A stretch of DNA of 64,000 bases from Aquila chrysaetos chrysaetos. Lineage: Eukaryota > Chordata > Aves > Accipitriformes > Accipitridae. Below the pieces are notes generated by a model, which was not told where the DNA came from, made no database searches, and saw nothing but the letters and a program-made list of their open reading frames with translations. The stretch covers positions 7,774,501 through 7,838,500 of the forward strand of contig NC_044018.1 of assembly GCF_900496995.4 (NCBI RefSeq). The letters run 5' to 3'. The translations under genes and the position numbers were made by a program. How positions within the stretch are numbered: position 1 is the first letter of the stretch; every line of letters starts with the position of its first letter. Shown here in pieces: positions 27,701 to 34,639 of the stretch.

Positions 27701-28762
27701 CCTGTGTGTGCGCAGCATATTTTTTGAAGTTCTAGCCGCATTAAGTCTACCTAGTTCTATGGCTTTATCACTCAAGATCCATCACCTCTTAATATAAAAC
27801 CGTGCAGCTCAGCCTCCTCAATACAGCAACACTGCACTGTTGAAACGTACCGTTTCTCTGCAGTCTTTGTCCATCACAAAGTGACTCCTGTCAGCTGCCC
27901 TGACCCATCTTGTGTCATCAGCCACAAAAGCGACAGCCCAGGAAGAGTTAATTAAACATCTAAGATTCAGTTATTTAAGCCTAGTTAGCCATGGAAACAC
28001 AGACAGTTTTCTCTGCCCTAAGAAGCTTTCAGAAGCTTCCCAGCCAAAAGCACACGGACATGTATCATCTTCAAAGTGCTTTTATACGCCTTTCTGCTAC
28101 AAACCCTCACAACAGCCCCATCCATGACACGGTATTCCTATTTTTGGTCACAAAGAGCCATAAAGGTGACCTGTGGCCCCCCAGGTCACCAGCCCGGGGC
28201 TCAGGCAGGCAGGACCCCCCCCCACCACCCCCGCCACCGTGCGCGGGGTGCGGAGGAGCGGCCTGTTCCTCCCGGAGCCCCCGGCGCTGGCAGGGTACCG
28301 GCTGCCACCCCGGGGCGGGTGAGGCTCCGCCGGAGCCGGGGGACGCCGCCGAACCCCTTACCTTCCCGCTCCTCCTCACTACCGAAGCTCAGCAGCACTT
28401 TTCCCCCCCCGCGCCGGCCCCGTTCCGGCGAGGCGCGGCCCTCGGCCGGTGGCTGCCCTTCCGCTCTCCTCCCGGTCCCCGGGGCTGCCCACCGGCTCCT
28501 CTGGGGGCCGCGGCCCCTCCGCGGCGGCGGCGGCGGCGGCCGCCCCGGCCCCCTCAGGGGACGCGGCGGCGCTGCCGGGATCCCCCCCCTCGCCCTCCTC
28601 AGGCTCCGCTTCCCGCTCGGAGCCGGGGCCGGGGGCTGCCGGCGGAGAGGAGCGGGGGGCGGCGGCGGCAACGACCGGCTCCGGCTCCGGCTCCTCGTCG
28701 CTGCTGCCGCTGGAGGCGGCGCGCCGCCGGCCGCGGAAGTTGCGCGGGGGACGCCGGGACAT
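4660..28762 (-). CDS. GCFC2: GCFC2 (C2orf3), GC-rich sequence DNA-binding factor 2 / GCF-domain splicing protein
   Basis: GCFC2 is a nuclear GCF-domain protein related to PAXBP1. It is known as a component of the intron-lariat spliceosome that works with TFIP11 in lariat release and spliceosome disassembly; the old label as a GC-box repressor came from a misassigned clone. Nineteen candidate coding exons run from 28762 to 5798 and join in phase to about 887 codons, or 865 without exon 9; human has 781, the difference being mostly a longer acidic, Ala/Pro-rich N-terminus. Landmarks include AARRKR (exon 4), [10 protein letters not shown] (exon 6), [14 protein letters not shown] (exon 7), [11 protein letters not shown] (exon 8), SSDDEL (exon 11), [14 protein letters not shown] (exon 12), EMPWFR (exon 13), WDPLSTSQT (exon 14), [12 protein letters not shown] (exon 15) and [11 protein letters not shown] (exon 17). 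Exon 1 needs one frame change to stay open. Identity is secure. Confidence 0.95.
5798..5912 (-). CDS. GCFC2: GCFC2 exon 19, last coding exon
   Basis: A 115-nt exon encoding [21 protein letters not shown] and EHLKSMIGK, ending at TAG 5800-5798. It matches human EEIILILVKIKALNQAESF...LDHLKSLIKED, so the C-terminus is intact. Confidence 0.93.
6280..6404 (-). CDS. GCFC2: GCFC2 exon 18
   Basis: A 125-nt exon encoding [13 protein letters not shown] and [19 protein letters not shown], matching human VAACLPEKWFE...LENFIQFLLQSAHKL. Confidence 0.93.
6793..6939 (-). CDS. GCFC2: GCFC2 exon 17
   Basis: A 147-nt phase-0 exon encoding [19 protein letters not shown] and [17 protein letters not shown], matching the human ILLWNG...LGLGKLLNRYL block. 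It is followed in the next intron by an A29 run (plus strand). Confidence 0.94.
7208..8156 (+). mobile_element. Solo LTR, avian ERV (ERVL-like), antisense in GCFC2 intron 16
   Basis: A 949-bp element starting TGTATTGGGTTT and ending ACCCACCACA, flanked by a perfect 5-bp duplication CCTCC (7203-7207 and 8157-8161). The interior holds variant ~39-bp units built on CTGCAGCCC...GGAGCAG (about 7530-7760). I recognise this as a common bird LTR type whose RNA sense is plus here. The expected AATAAA near 7963 reads AACAAA. The several ORFs in this stretch are LTR shadows. No internal retroviral sequence adjoins it, so it is a solo LTR left by recombination. Confidence 0.85.
9790..9984 (-). other. Unrecognised 64-codon ORF in GCFC2 intron
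   Basis: An open frame of mixed, protein-like composition ([20 protein letters not shown], then [12 protein letters not shown]) with no splice signals in phase with GCFC2. I do not recognise it. It may be a fragment of a retroelement or a processed pseudogene, or chance. Confidence 0.2.
10210..10375. repeat. Degenerate ~27-bp tandem units before a poly(A)-signal-like end
   Basis: Four imperfect units built on TGTGCTATGCTGATCATAAAAT run from about 10225 to 10350. An A12 tract and AACAATAAAGTGCC follow. This could be the end of an old LTR or a retroposed transcript; no duplication was found. Confidence 0.35.
10777..10843 (-). CDS. GCFC2: GCFC2 exon 16
   Basis: A 67-nt exon encoding [23 protein letters not shown], matching human SAVENK...SKFQERQFWSGLK. 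It ends in phase 0 at GTAGAG. Confidence 0.93.
11476..12012 (-). mobile_element. CR1 LINE, 5'-truncated, with open ORF2 C-terminus
   Basis: The 3' end lies at the left (AGAATCATAGAATGG on the plus strand, the CR1 3' terminal repeat). Minus-strand reading stays open from about 12010 to 11559 and gives the familiar CR1 ORF2 tail: [78 protein letters not shown]. It is inserted in GCFC2 intron 15 in gene orientation. The reverse transcriptase core is missing, so it is dead but fairly young. Confidence 0.92.
12138..12214 (-). CDS. GCFC2: GCFC2 exon 15
   Basis: A 77-nt exon encoding [17 protein letters not shown] and VFIPLYPK, matching human [17 protein letters not shown]. It leaves with two bases carried over. 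Confidence 0.94.
12667..12699. repeat. T33 homopolymer
   Basis: A 33-T run in GCFC2 intron 14. Similar runs in the gene are A29 at 6714-6742, A24 at 15344-15367 and A26 at 19809-19834. Confidence 0.9.
13499..13620 (-). CDS. GCFC2: GCFC2 exon 14
   Basis: A 122-nt exon encoding [18 protein letters not shown], the WDPLSTSQT signature of the GCF domain, and [17 protein letters not shown]. It ends in phase 0. Confidence 0.94.
13895..14048 (-). CDS. GCFC2: GCFC2 exon 13, tandem CAGCAG acceptor
   Basis: A 154-nt exon encoding [14 protein letters not shown] and the [16 protein letters not shown] segment. The acceptor is TTTCAG/CAG, a NAGNAG site: use of the second AG starts the exon at 14045 and removes one Gln. 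Confidence 0.92.
14473..14672 (-). CDS. GCFC2: GCFC2 exon 12, GCF-domain core
   Basis: A 200-nt exon encoding [27 protein letters not shown] and [15 protein letters not shown], the best-conserved block of the GCF (GCFC) domain, ending in phase 0 at GTAGGT. Confidence 0.95.
15428..15540 (-). CDS. GCFC2: GCFC2 exon 11
   Basis: A 113-nt exon encoding [18 protein letters not shown] and [19 protein letters not shown], aligning with human [23 protein letters not shown]. The acceptor is AAAATACAG and the donor GTTGGT. Confidence 0.92.
16775..16853 (-). CDS. GCFC2: GCFC2 exon 10
   Basis: A 79-nt exon encoding [26 protein letters not shown], a diverged counterpart of human [21 protein letters not shown]. 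Phase fits both neighbours. Confidence 0.82.
17801..17866 (-). CDS. GCFC2: GCFC2 exon 9, candidate symmetric cassette exon
   Basis: A 66-nt open segment between TTTAG and GTAACT, with one base in and one out, encoding 22 residues ([17 protein letters not shown]...). Skipping it keeps the frame and joins exon 8 directly to the SGN-like start of exon 10, as in human. The upstream pyrimidine tract is weak. It may be an alternative exon or a chance match. Confidence 0.4.
18536..18659 (-). CDS. GCFC2: GCFC2 exon 8
   Basis: A 124-nt exon encoding [20 protein letters not shown] and [18 protein letters not shown], matching human [24 protein letters not shown]. It leaves with one base carried over. 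Confidence 0.92.
18985..19238 (+). mobile_element. CR1 LINE 3' fragment
   Basis: Plus-strand reading resembles the CR1 tail (ATTGGAATAATCTCCCCAAG ... GATCCTTGAGGTCCCTTCCA) and ends in the ATTCTATGA-type 3' repeat. It lies in a GCFC2 intron in antisense and is diverged. Confidence 0.75.
19856..20042 (-). CDS. GCFC2: GCFC2 exon 7
   Basis: A 187-nt exon encoding [21 protein letters not shown] and [19 protein letters not shown], a predicted coiled coil (about residues 364-425) highly similar to human. A sense-oriented solo LTR lies only 39 bases upstream of its acceptor, and an A26 run (plus strand) sits just past its donor. Confidence 0.93.
20082..20684 (-). mobile_element. Solo LTR, avian ERV, sense in GCFC2 intron 6
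   Basis: A 603-bp element that on the minus strand starts TGTCCTGG and ends AACCACA, the hallmark ends of a very common bird LTR. It includes the internal GAAGCTTCTCATGCCCAGCC-type region and an ATT/ATA-rich tract (20245-20290). The flanks GCTGT and GTTGC agree at 3 of 5 bases, so the target duplication is decayed or unrecognisable. It is transcribed in the same sense as GCFC2 and ends 39 bases before the exon 7 acceptor. Confidence 0.8.
22413..22528 (-). CDS. GCFC2: GCFC2 exon 6
   Basis: A 116-nt exon. Its last part, [14 protein letters not shown], aligns with human PVNLEIIKKQLNTR, the start of the conserved coiled-coil region. Confidence 0.92.
24061..24140 (-). CDS. GCFC2: GCFC2 exon 5
   Basis: An 80-nt exon encoding [26 protein letters not shown], matching the human W-E-Q-Q-x-x-K-A-V-K motif. 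It ends in phase 0 at GTGACA. Confidence 0.9.
25141..25359 (-). CDS. GCFC2: GCFC2 exon 4
   Basis: A 219-nt exon encoding [21 protein letters not shown], the counterpart of human IPDAAFIQAARRKRELAR, then [11 protein letters not shown] and a basic stretch (about residues 225-297). Splice ends are TGCAG and GTGAGT. Confidence 0.92.
26008..26169 (-). CDS. GCFC2: GCFC2 exon 3
   Basis: A 162-nt exon encoding a strongly acidic, Ser-rich segment ([21 protein letters not shown]), about residues 171-224. It resembles the STDEED...SSDSSSS region of human GCFC2. Phase is one base in and one out. Confidence 0.88.
27503..27613 (-). CDS. GCFC2: GCFC2 exon 2
   Basis: A 111-nt exon entered with one base carried over. 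It encodes [23 protein letters not shown], the Lys-rich segment after the acidic exon 1 tail, and ends at donor GTAAGT. Confidence 0.88.
28362..28762 (-). CDS. GCFC2: GCFC2 exon 1 with apparent one-base frameshift
   Basis: The ATG at 28762-28760 begins [24 protein letters not shown], which matches the Arg-rich start and SDSD-type acidic run of mammalian GCFC2, so this start is preferred to the in-frame ATG at 28798. The frame then runs through Pro/Glu- and Ala-rich low complexity and hits a stop at 28381-28379. The frame that actually reaches the strong donor (GTAAGG, 28361-28356) is the next one, giving [14 protein letters not shown] and the correct phase into exon 2. Dropping one C from the C8 run at 28403-28410 would reconcile them. 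A sequencing or assembly slip in this GC-rich homopolymer is the simplest cause. Confidence 0.75.
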
Positions 28763-28812
28763 TCCGCGGGGCGAAAGGGCCGCGCAGCGCCCGCGCACAC
28801 CGCCTCACCAGC

Positions 28813-28822
28813 GCGCATGCGC
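28813..28822. promoter_or_regulatory. NRF1-type site
   Basis: The palindrome GCGCATGCGC lies about 50 bases upstream of the GCFC2 start codon, a perfect match to the core NRF1 consensus and at a typical location for a CpG-island promoter. Confidence 0.5.
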
Positions 28823-29199
28823 GACGACGCCGAAACTCCGCCTCCGCCCCGCGCAAACCCCGCCCCGCGGCGCAGACCCGCCTCTCCTCGCCTCGTCCCG
28901 CCCGGAGGCGGGGCGGGGCAGGGGGAACAGCTGTCCAATGAGGGCGAGGGGGCGTGTCCCGCGTGTAACCGTCGGGGAGCCGGCGGGTGGGCGGGAGCGG
29001 GTGCTGTGAGGGGCTGAGGGGAGCGGGGGACGTGTCCCGGAGGTGGGAAGTAGAAGGCATTTTGCTGGTAATTAATTGATCGCTGACGCGTGAAAATGAA
29101 ATTTCTTTGAAGGGCCGTGGGCCTGTTTGTGGCAGGGGCTGCCGCGGTGGGCTCTTCCCCTGCTTGGTGCTAGGGCGTCAAAAACTTACCCGGTTTTGT

Positions 29200-29470
29200 T
29201 ATTACATGTAAAATTTGTGATAATTTATAAATAACTTAAGATAAATTGCAAATAATGTCCAGTAATAATAACCATATATTTAATAATGAATATTCATACA
29301 TAAACATTTTTATAATTATACGTTATGTAAATTAATATATGAATATATAGTTAACTAATGCATAATTATTCATAAATAAAATAGCTATTTCAGCATTATT
29401 AAGAATACAAACTAATAATAAATATACTTTATAATAATACATTGTTATGAATATGAAGTTTATTCCGTAA
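29200..29470. repeat. AT-rich low-complexity tract
   Basis: About 270 bases dominated by ATAATTTATAAATAA-like words with frequent TTATNATAA symmetry, directly beside the GCFC2 CpG island. No genes are visible. Confidence 0.6.
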
Positions 29471-29511
29471 GTTGTCAAGAACTAATCGCACGTTTTTATT
29501 CCTTTCTCTAG

Positions 29512-29591
29512 GTTTAGCTCACTGAAGGAGTCAGGCAGGTGCCAGCACTGGTGCGAGGGGACGGGAACATATGGCTGGGAACAGAAGGAAG
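29512..29591 (+). other. Candidate exon of an unknown divergent transcript
   Basis: A good acceptor (CCTTTCTCTAG) and donor (AAG/GTGGGT) bracket 80 bases downstream of the GCFC2 CpG island. A second such pair brackets 30427-30463. There is no conserved coding potential. Only splice-site pattern supports this. Confidence 0.2.
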
Positions 29592-30956
29592 GTGGGTTTG
29601 TGGCAAGCGATGACTTAAATTGCTTTGCATGTTGAAGTGTTGTGCTGTAGCTTGTACCAGGCTTTCATTTCTGCGGTGCTGGCTTGAGCTATGTGTGGTG
29701 GGCTATGTGGAAACAAAGCACATCCAGCTTCAAATGAAACCATGACAGCTACACAGAGCAAGTCCTTCAAGTAAGGCCTTTGTGCCTCTCGAGAAATAAC
29801 AAAAAATAGCGGATGTTTGAAATGTTCTTGCTTAAATTGGTCCACCTTTCTGTCCTTCATTTGTAAGATGAAGATACTAATATTAACATGCCTCAGGAAT
29901 CTTGTGAAGAGAAAGCTGCATTTGTGAAGCACCCATGACAGTAAGAACAACATAAAAACCCAAGAGAAAAATAACTAAAATATATTTCTACTCAGTAGTG
30001 GTTCTGAATGGTGTGTATTAAATAAAGCCCAAGGCTATACAATGAACAGTGAGGATTATAAAAACTTTAAAGTAACAATTCAATAAGCACCATTCATCTT
30101 GCAAGCATTATTCATCTTCCGCACTGAAAAAGGTTGGGGGTCTGGTGAGAAGATAAAGTAGTTCTGCAAGCACTGGAACTAAACTTTTCTGTGGATTTGT
30201 GCCTTAAATTGACTCATTGCGAGGTCTGATTCAAAGCTGCTTTATTGCTGTGGAATTTATATGTGCTTTCCCTGTGTAGTTTCTCTGACGGAGGGATGAA
30301 GTCAAGGAGGATAGCCTGGGGATGCAGGGGTATATTAAGTTTCTCCATTGTAACCTGGACAATGCAGAGTTTGATTGACGTGGAATAATGCCAGTGAAGT
30401 TACTTGTTTCTTGTTTACCACTCCAGGACTGATGAAGACTTCATGATGCTAAACAAAGATCTTGTGAGTTTTACCAGGAACCTATTGTTATTCTGACATC
30501 CTTATAACAGTGACAAAGCTCCTTTCCTTTGCTGCGACACTGTGTTAGTTTCCTCTCTTTCATCTGATTTTAAATCCTCTCAGTCTAGTGAGTGCTACTT
30601 AGGCAGGACTGAGCTGGGTCCTTGTAAGACAAAATGGTCCAGGATTTCAGTGTGGCAGAGACATGGGACACAACTGTTGTACACTTGGTATATCTAGCAG
30701 GTTGAAACTACCATGTCTGCAGCTGTCACTCCAGTTAATATGCACGCTAAGTGCCAAGATACTCATCTGGGCAGTGACATCCAATCAAGATGATCCCAGT
30801 GCAGAAGAGGAAAAGCAAATTCGACTGCAGCAATGCAGCATAGTATCTCTTTGGAAGGACTGCCAGTGCCAAGTGCCAATGGATTTTTTTTTTATTAGGC
30901 AGTAAAAGCCCCTTTCCTGACATTGCTGACATAGGACAAAAAGATAATTTTGCCTT

Positions 30957-31186
30957 TGTAGGGAACACCGTTCGGAAGATCTCGCGATGTCACGGAAAGG
31001 TAGAAGGCTAGTCGTCGCCTCCCTATGACATATCAGTAATCCCACCTACCGTTGTTAGTATAAAAGGAATTAACTGCGCAATAAAGGACGGAGTTGGCAC
31101 TCACACCATGTGTGTTATCTGTCTCTTCCCTGGTCCAGGCCGACCAGTGATCTAATCGCGGCACCTTGATATGTAGCACTGCTACA
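30957..31186 (+). repeat. 5' LTR of the mosaic provirus
   Basis: It starts TGTAGGGAACACC and ends GCACTGCTACA. TATAAAAG is at 31059-31066 and AATAAA at 31080-31085. The hexamer therefore sits just upstream of the expected RNA start (about 31089), the same layout as in alpharetroviruses. It is followed by the three bases TAG and the primer site. Confidence 0.95.
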
Positions 31187-31189
31187 TAG

Positions 31190-31207
31190 TGGTGACCCCG
31201 ACGTGAT
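31190..31207 (+). promoter_or_regulatory. Primer binding site, tRNA-Trp type
   Basis: TGGTGACCCCGACGTGAT matches all 18 bases of the tRNA-Trp primer site used by avian leukosis and sarcoma viruses, three bases after the LTR end. Confidence 0.92.
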
Positions 31208-31224
31208 CGGCCGCACAGGCGACG

Positions 31225-31599
31225 ATGGGGCTTGCGCAAGCGATTAAGGTATTAAAGGTGTTAGCTTATGAGGTGGGTGCCCGCGGTTCGATTAGGAGGG
31301 GCCCCACGGGCGAATGCATCCAATGGATGCTGCGCCGGGGGGACATTGAGTTTCCTAGATAAGTTTTGAGCCCCCCAAATTGGGGAGAGATTCGGGAGTC
31401 CTTGCTCCGATCCGAGCGCGGAGCCGCTGAACGATCGCAGAGTTGGGGGAAGGTGGAGCAGGTGGTCGCGGCGGGACGGGAGGCTGAGGCGTGCTGGCTG
31501 GCGGCGCGAGCTGCTGCGTCTGCGGGTGCAGCGTCGCCTCGGGAGCAGCGGGGACAGCGCCCTCGGGGACAGCGGGGACAGCGCCCTCGGGGACAGTGA
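31225..31599 (+). pseudogene. gag: gag remnant, matrix-like start
   Basis: The first ATG after the primer site opens a Gag-like N-terminus beginning MGLAQAIKVLKVLA. The frame is stopped at TAA 31360-31362, reopens in the same frame and stops again at TGA 31597-31599. A 24-base tandem repeat (GGGGACAGCGCCCTC plus GGGGACAGC) occupies about 31543-31590. The lesions leave no full matrix protein. Confidence 0.7.
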
Positions 31600-32190
31600 G
31601 TCAGACTCAGACGGAGCGGGCGGCCGTGGAGCGGGGCTCGCAGAGTGGTCCGTCCTTAATTGCGGACATGGGCACGGAGGGTGCGGCGGAGACGGAGGTT
31701 TTTCCTGCAGAGGCGGCACCAGCAGGACCTGATGCGCCCCCCCCCCCGCCACTATCCATGAGAGGAGTTGCGGCGGGTGGTTCGGCAGCTCATGGGGAGG
31801 GACAGTTTGCAACGCCTCAGGCACAGGCACAGGGCATACGCGGGCGTGACTTTACGGCACTTGCAACAACTGCCTTGGCCGCACTTGGGCGTCTCGCGGC
31901 CATGGATAGAGCGGACCCCCCTTGGGTGAAAGTTCGGCAGGGGATTGCCGAGAGGTTTACTGCCTTTTTAGATCGGCTTCAGCTTGCTGTGTAGGCGGCA
32001 AACCTCCCGGAGGCGGCTAAAGAGGCGATTGTGCTTGAATGTGCTAGGGCTCAAGCTAACCCACAGAGCGCAGCGCTTGTCTCTCATTTGCCAGCGGGTT
32101 CGTCCCTAGGTAACATGATACGCCATGTACTGGAGAGAGAGCAACACCGGGAAGCGCGTTCGATAGTGGCGGCCTTGCAACAAGTTTTGC
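31491..32190 (+). pseudogene. gag: gag remnant, capsid with major homology region
   Basis: The frame open at 31491-31994 carries the retroviral major homology region at 31938-31979, with the Q-G-x-x-E-x-F-x-x-F-x-x-R-L pattern. A TAG at 31992-31994 interrupts it, and capsid-like C-terminal sequence continues in frame to about 32190. This frame differs from that of the matrix-like start, so at least one frameshift separates them. The spacing of the homology region resembles Rous sarcoma-type capsid. Confidence 0.8.
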
Positions 32191-32199
32191 AGGCGGGTA

Positions 32200-32480
32200 C
32201 AGCCTGATACTGCTTTTGAGGAGGCAGTCTGTAAGCAGGCCGCTAATGAGCAGGATTCTGATTCTGATAATAATTCTTTTGTATCAGGCAGGGTGGACTC
32301 TGAAAAAGAGCCGGAATTATATCCCTCATTACCTCCACCGCTGCCTCCCACGGCCGTCCCGCCGCTGCCTCCCGCGGCCTCTGCGCGGCCGGGACCGCTG
32401 CCGTGCCGCCGCCGTCCCCCACCCCCCCACCCCAATCGCCTGGTACTCCCTCTGCAGGGTCTGCAGAACTTAGAACGGAA
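32200..32480 (+). pseudogene. Second Gag-like segment, acidic then Pro-rich, with LYPSL late-domain motif
   Basis: After the capsid piece, another frame reads an acidic Asp/Ser stretch, then LYPSL followed by runs of Pro. LYPxL is a known ALIX-binding retroviral budding motif, and such linkers normally lie before capsid, not after. The order suggests a piece of a different Gag joined here. No zinc knuckles are visible. Confidence 0.5.
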
Positions 32481-32639
32481 CCTGGCTTTGCTGCACTGCC
32501 TGTATCTACTTTTCCTGCTAATCCCTCTAACTCTGTGCCTCTGTCTAATCCATGACGATTCACTTAATGATTTGGGAAAAAATACACATAGTTTGATGCA
32601 ATGCTGTCGAGGAAAAGCTCTACAGCAAGGAGATACCAT

Positions 32640-33150
32640 GTTTACTTTTCCTGTTGTATGCACACCTGCCTCAAGAAATGCAAGAACCTCAAGAGTTAGA
32701 GTTCTTAGGATCAGTCATCATGAATCCCTGTGTGATGTTTAATTACACCCATAACACCACTCAAAAGGGTCAGAATGTAAATGCTATTTTGCCTGTATAT
32801 AGAAATGCTACAGCTTGGTGTAACTATATCTATTCCAGAATATCACACTCTTTTTTCTATTCCAGCTGCTTTACCTACGCGGATGTTTTTAATCTGTGGG
32901 AATAGAGCGTGGGAGAGGAATTCCATCGAAACTTAACAGGAGGCCATGTAGCCTCGGACGACTTACGTTACTAACACCCAATATTAATATGATTCACAGT
33001 AAAAGGCTCACAATAACTGACACAGGTTTAACTGGATGGCTAACAATTTTGGGAATTACGGGATGATTAAAAGATTTGCTTATGCATGGCTTAGTTATTT
33101 TAATCGTAATATTAGCAGTTGTAATGATTGTACTACGTATCATAAAATAG
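32640..33150 (+). pseudogene. env: env remnant 1: surface-unit piece joined to a transmembrane segment
   Basis: The frame open at 32654-32905 has several N-glycosylation sites (NYT, NTT, NAT) and paired Cys. A frame change near the T-run at about 32850 leads into an ICGNRAW motif and a GGPC/SLGRL-type motif in yet other frames, patterns I associate with avian retroviral surface proteins. The sequence then jumps to a membrane-proximal part and a ~21-residue hydrophobic span at 33084-33147, containing a stop. Most of the transmembrane subunit ectodomain is missing. Confidence 0.65.
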
Positions 33151-33204
33151 TTGAACGTATGATTGCAAAAGCATTTCATGTAACTTGGCTTGCATAAAAA
33201 TAAT

Positions 33205-33755
33205 TAAAAAAAAAAGAGAGAGAGAGAGGAAGAGACAGAAAGAAAAAAAAATTAATGAAAACAAACAGCTGGAGAGGGGGAAGAGAGATGCGGTTGCAGA
33301 ACACACAGACATGGCAGCTGAAGAGTGAGAACATCTAAGACAAATAACCCTGCAGACACCAAGGTCAGTGCAGAAGGAGGGGGAGGAGATGCTCCAGGCA
33401 CCGGAGCAGAGATTCCCCTGCAGCCCGTGGTGAAGACCATGGTGAGACGGGTCGTTCCCCTGCGGTCTGTGGAGGTCCACGCTGGAGCAGTGTGCTCCTG
33501 AAGGACTGCACGCTGTGGAGGGGACCCATGCTGAAGATCTTCGTGGAGGACTGTCTCCCGTGGGAGAGATCCCACACTGGAACAGGGGAAGAGTGTGATG
33601 AGTGCTGCCACTGAGGAGGATGAAGTGACAGAGATAATGTGTGATGAACTAACCGCAAAACCTCATTTCCCGTTCCCCTGTCCAGCTGTGGAGGAGAGAG
33701 TGATAGGATAGCTATGGTAGGTAACTGGTGTTCAGCCAGGATCAACCCATCACAT
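33205..33755 (+). mobile_element. Fragment of an ERVL-type LTR (R-U5 part) inside the provirus
   Basis: This stretch matches the middle and end of the LTR at 7208-8156: the same CTGCAGACACCAAGGTCAGTGCAGAAGG start, the GGAGCAG repeat units and the terminal CAACCCATCACA. It lacks the first ~200 bases (U3) and has lost about 230 bases near 33680 between two CCCCTG words. It starts near the expected RNA start, so it could come from an RNA 5' end. Confidence 0.75.
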
Positions 33756-33779
33756 AGACAAAATGCATTATAAAATAGA

Positions 33780-34213
33780 ATGAAATTACATTGCAATTGG
33801 GAATTTCAAAAACAAGGACTCTGTGTAACTCCTTTACAAGGGAATGAAAGTGTATGTGATTGGAATTAGGTGAAGGCACATTTGCAAGGTGCATTTGCTA
33901 CTAATATTGCAGGAGAGACCTAAGACCTTGCACAGATATTACAAGATCAAATGGGAAATATACGAAATTAGCAGAATAAGGTGTTTTTCAAAGAATTGTC
34001 TAATACTGTTGAATGCTTAAATCCAAAAACATGATTTGAAGGTTTAAATTTGTATATCTGAATTTATATTGCTATTGGAGAATTATTAATCATTTGTGTG
34101 TTTGCAGCGATCAGAATCACCTGAGGAGCAGTACGAGGATTGCGTCAGTTCGAAGCTAGAGTCCTCGCTGCCTTCCTCGTGAATCTGATGTTCCTAAACA
34201 AAAAAGGGGGCGA
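33780..34213 (+). pseudogene. env: env remnant 2: transmembrane-subunit tail up to a polypurine tract
   Basis: One frame reads as a transmembrane-subunit C-terminus: paired Cys, a helical stretch, a membrane-proximal aromatic part and a hydrophobic span, running into the polypurine tract AAAAAAGGGGGCGA (34200-34213). It contains six in-frame stops (TAG, TAA or TGA), each at a place where TGG would fit by G-to-A change. It is dead as a gene. Family assignment is uncertain. Confidence 0.6.
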
Positions 34214-34567
34214 TGTGGGAGCAGCTCGGAACACCTGGCATTTGTTTTCAAGAGTGACTGTTAGAAATTGTTGTGCTGCATGTTTGCCAAGCCTTGAAGA
34301 ACTAGTTTTACAAGGTCAGGTTGGAGGATGGCCTTGTGCAGGCCTGGGAAGATGTGGCTGAAGACAGTCACGAGTATGTCTATGGAATGTTTTTATCTTT
34401 AACTGTTCTGAGGACTGGCAAACATCCCAGCTGGGTCAGATATGCCCTCCTGTGCTAGTAGTATTGGCTGTGAGTCGTTAGTACTTTCTGGATCTTTGTT
34501 GAAACATATATAAGTTGGATTCTTTTGTGAAATAAAGGGAATCTTGCATGGAAAAAAAAAAAAAAAA
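34214..34567 (+). mobile_element. U3-R of another retrovirus ending in a poly(A) tract
   Basis: Starting TGTGGGAGCAGC immediately after a polypurine tract, 338 bases run to a TATATAAG-type box (about 34507), AATAAA (34531-34536) and 15 more bases, then 16 A (34552-34567). This is exactly the 3' end of a polyadenylated retroviral RNA with a short R. It bears no resemblance to the outer LTRs. Confidence 0.75.
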
Positions 34568-34639
34568 GGGAAATTGTGGGAGATTTCATAGAAAATGGGG
34601 GAACATTTCTTTGAGCCTGATTATTTAGAGTTAGCATAA

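Larger units (their letters stand above)
28180..29010. promoter_or_regulatory. CpG-island promoter of GCFC2
   Basis: Very GC- and CpG-rich sequence covering exon 1 and upstream DNA of the minus-strand gene, dropping sharply to AT-rich DNA by 29200. There is no TATA box at a sensible distance. CpG islands often fire in both directions, so a divergent plus-strand transcript is possible. Confidence 0.75.

Noticed and set aside
27991-29060. Long overlapping ORFs (up to 316 codons) on both strands
   Set aside because: They lie in the GCFC2 CpG island, where GC-rich sequence has few stops. Composition is Pro/Arg/Ala/Gly-rich in every frame, and only the minus-strand exon 1 frame has family support.
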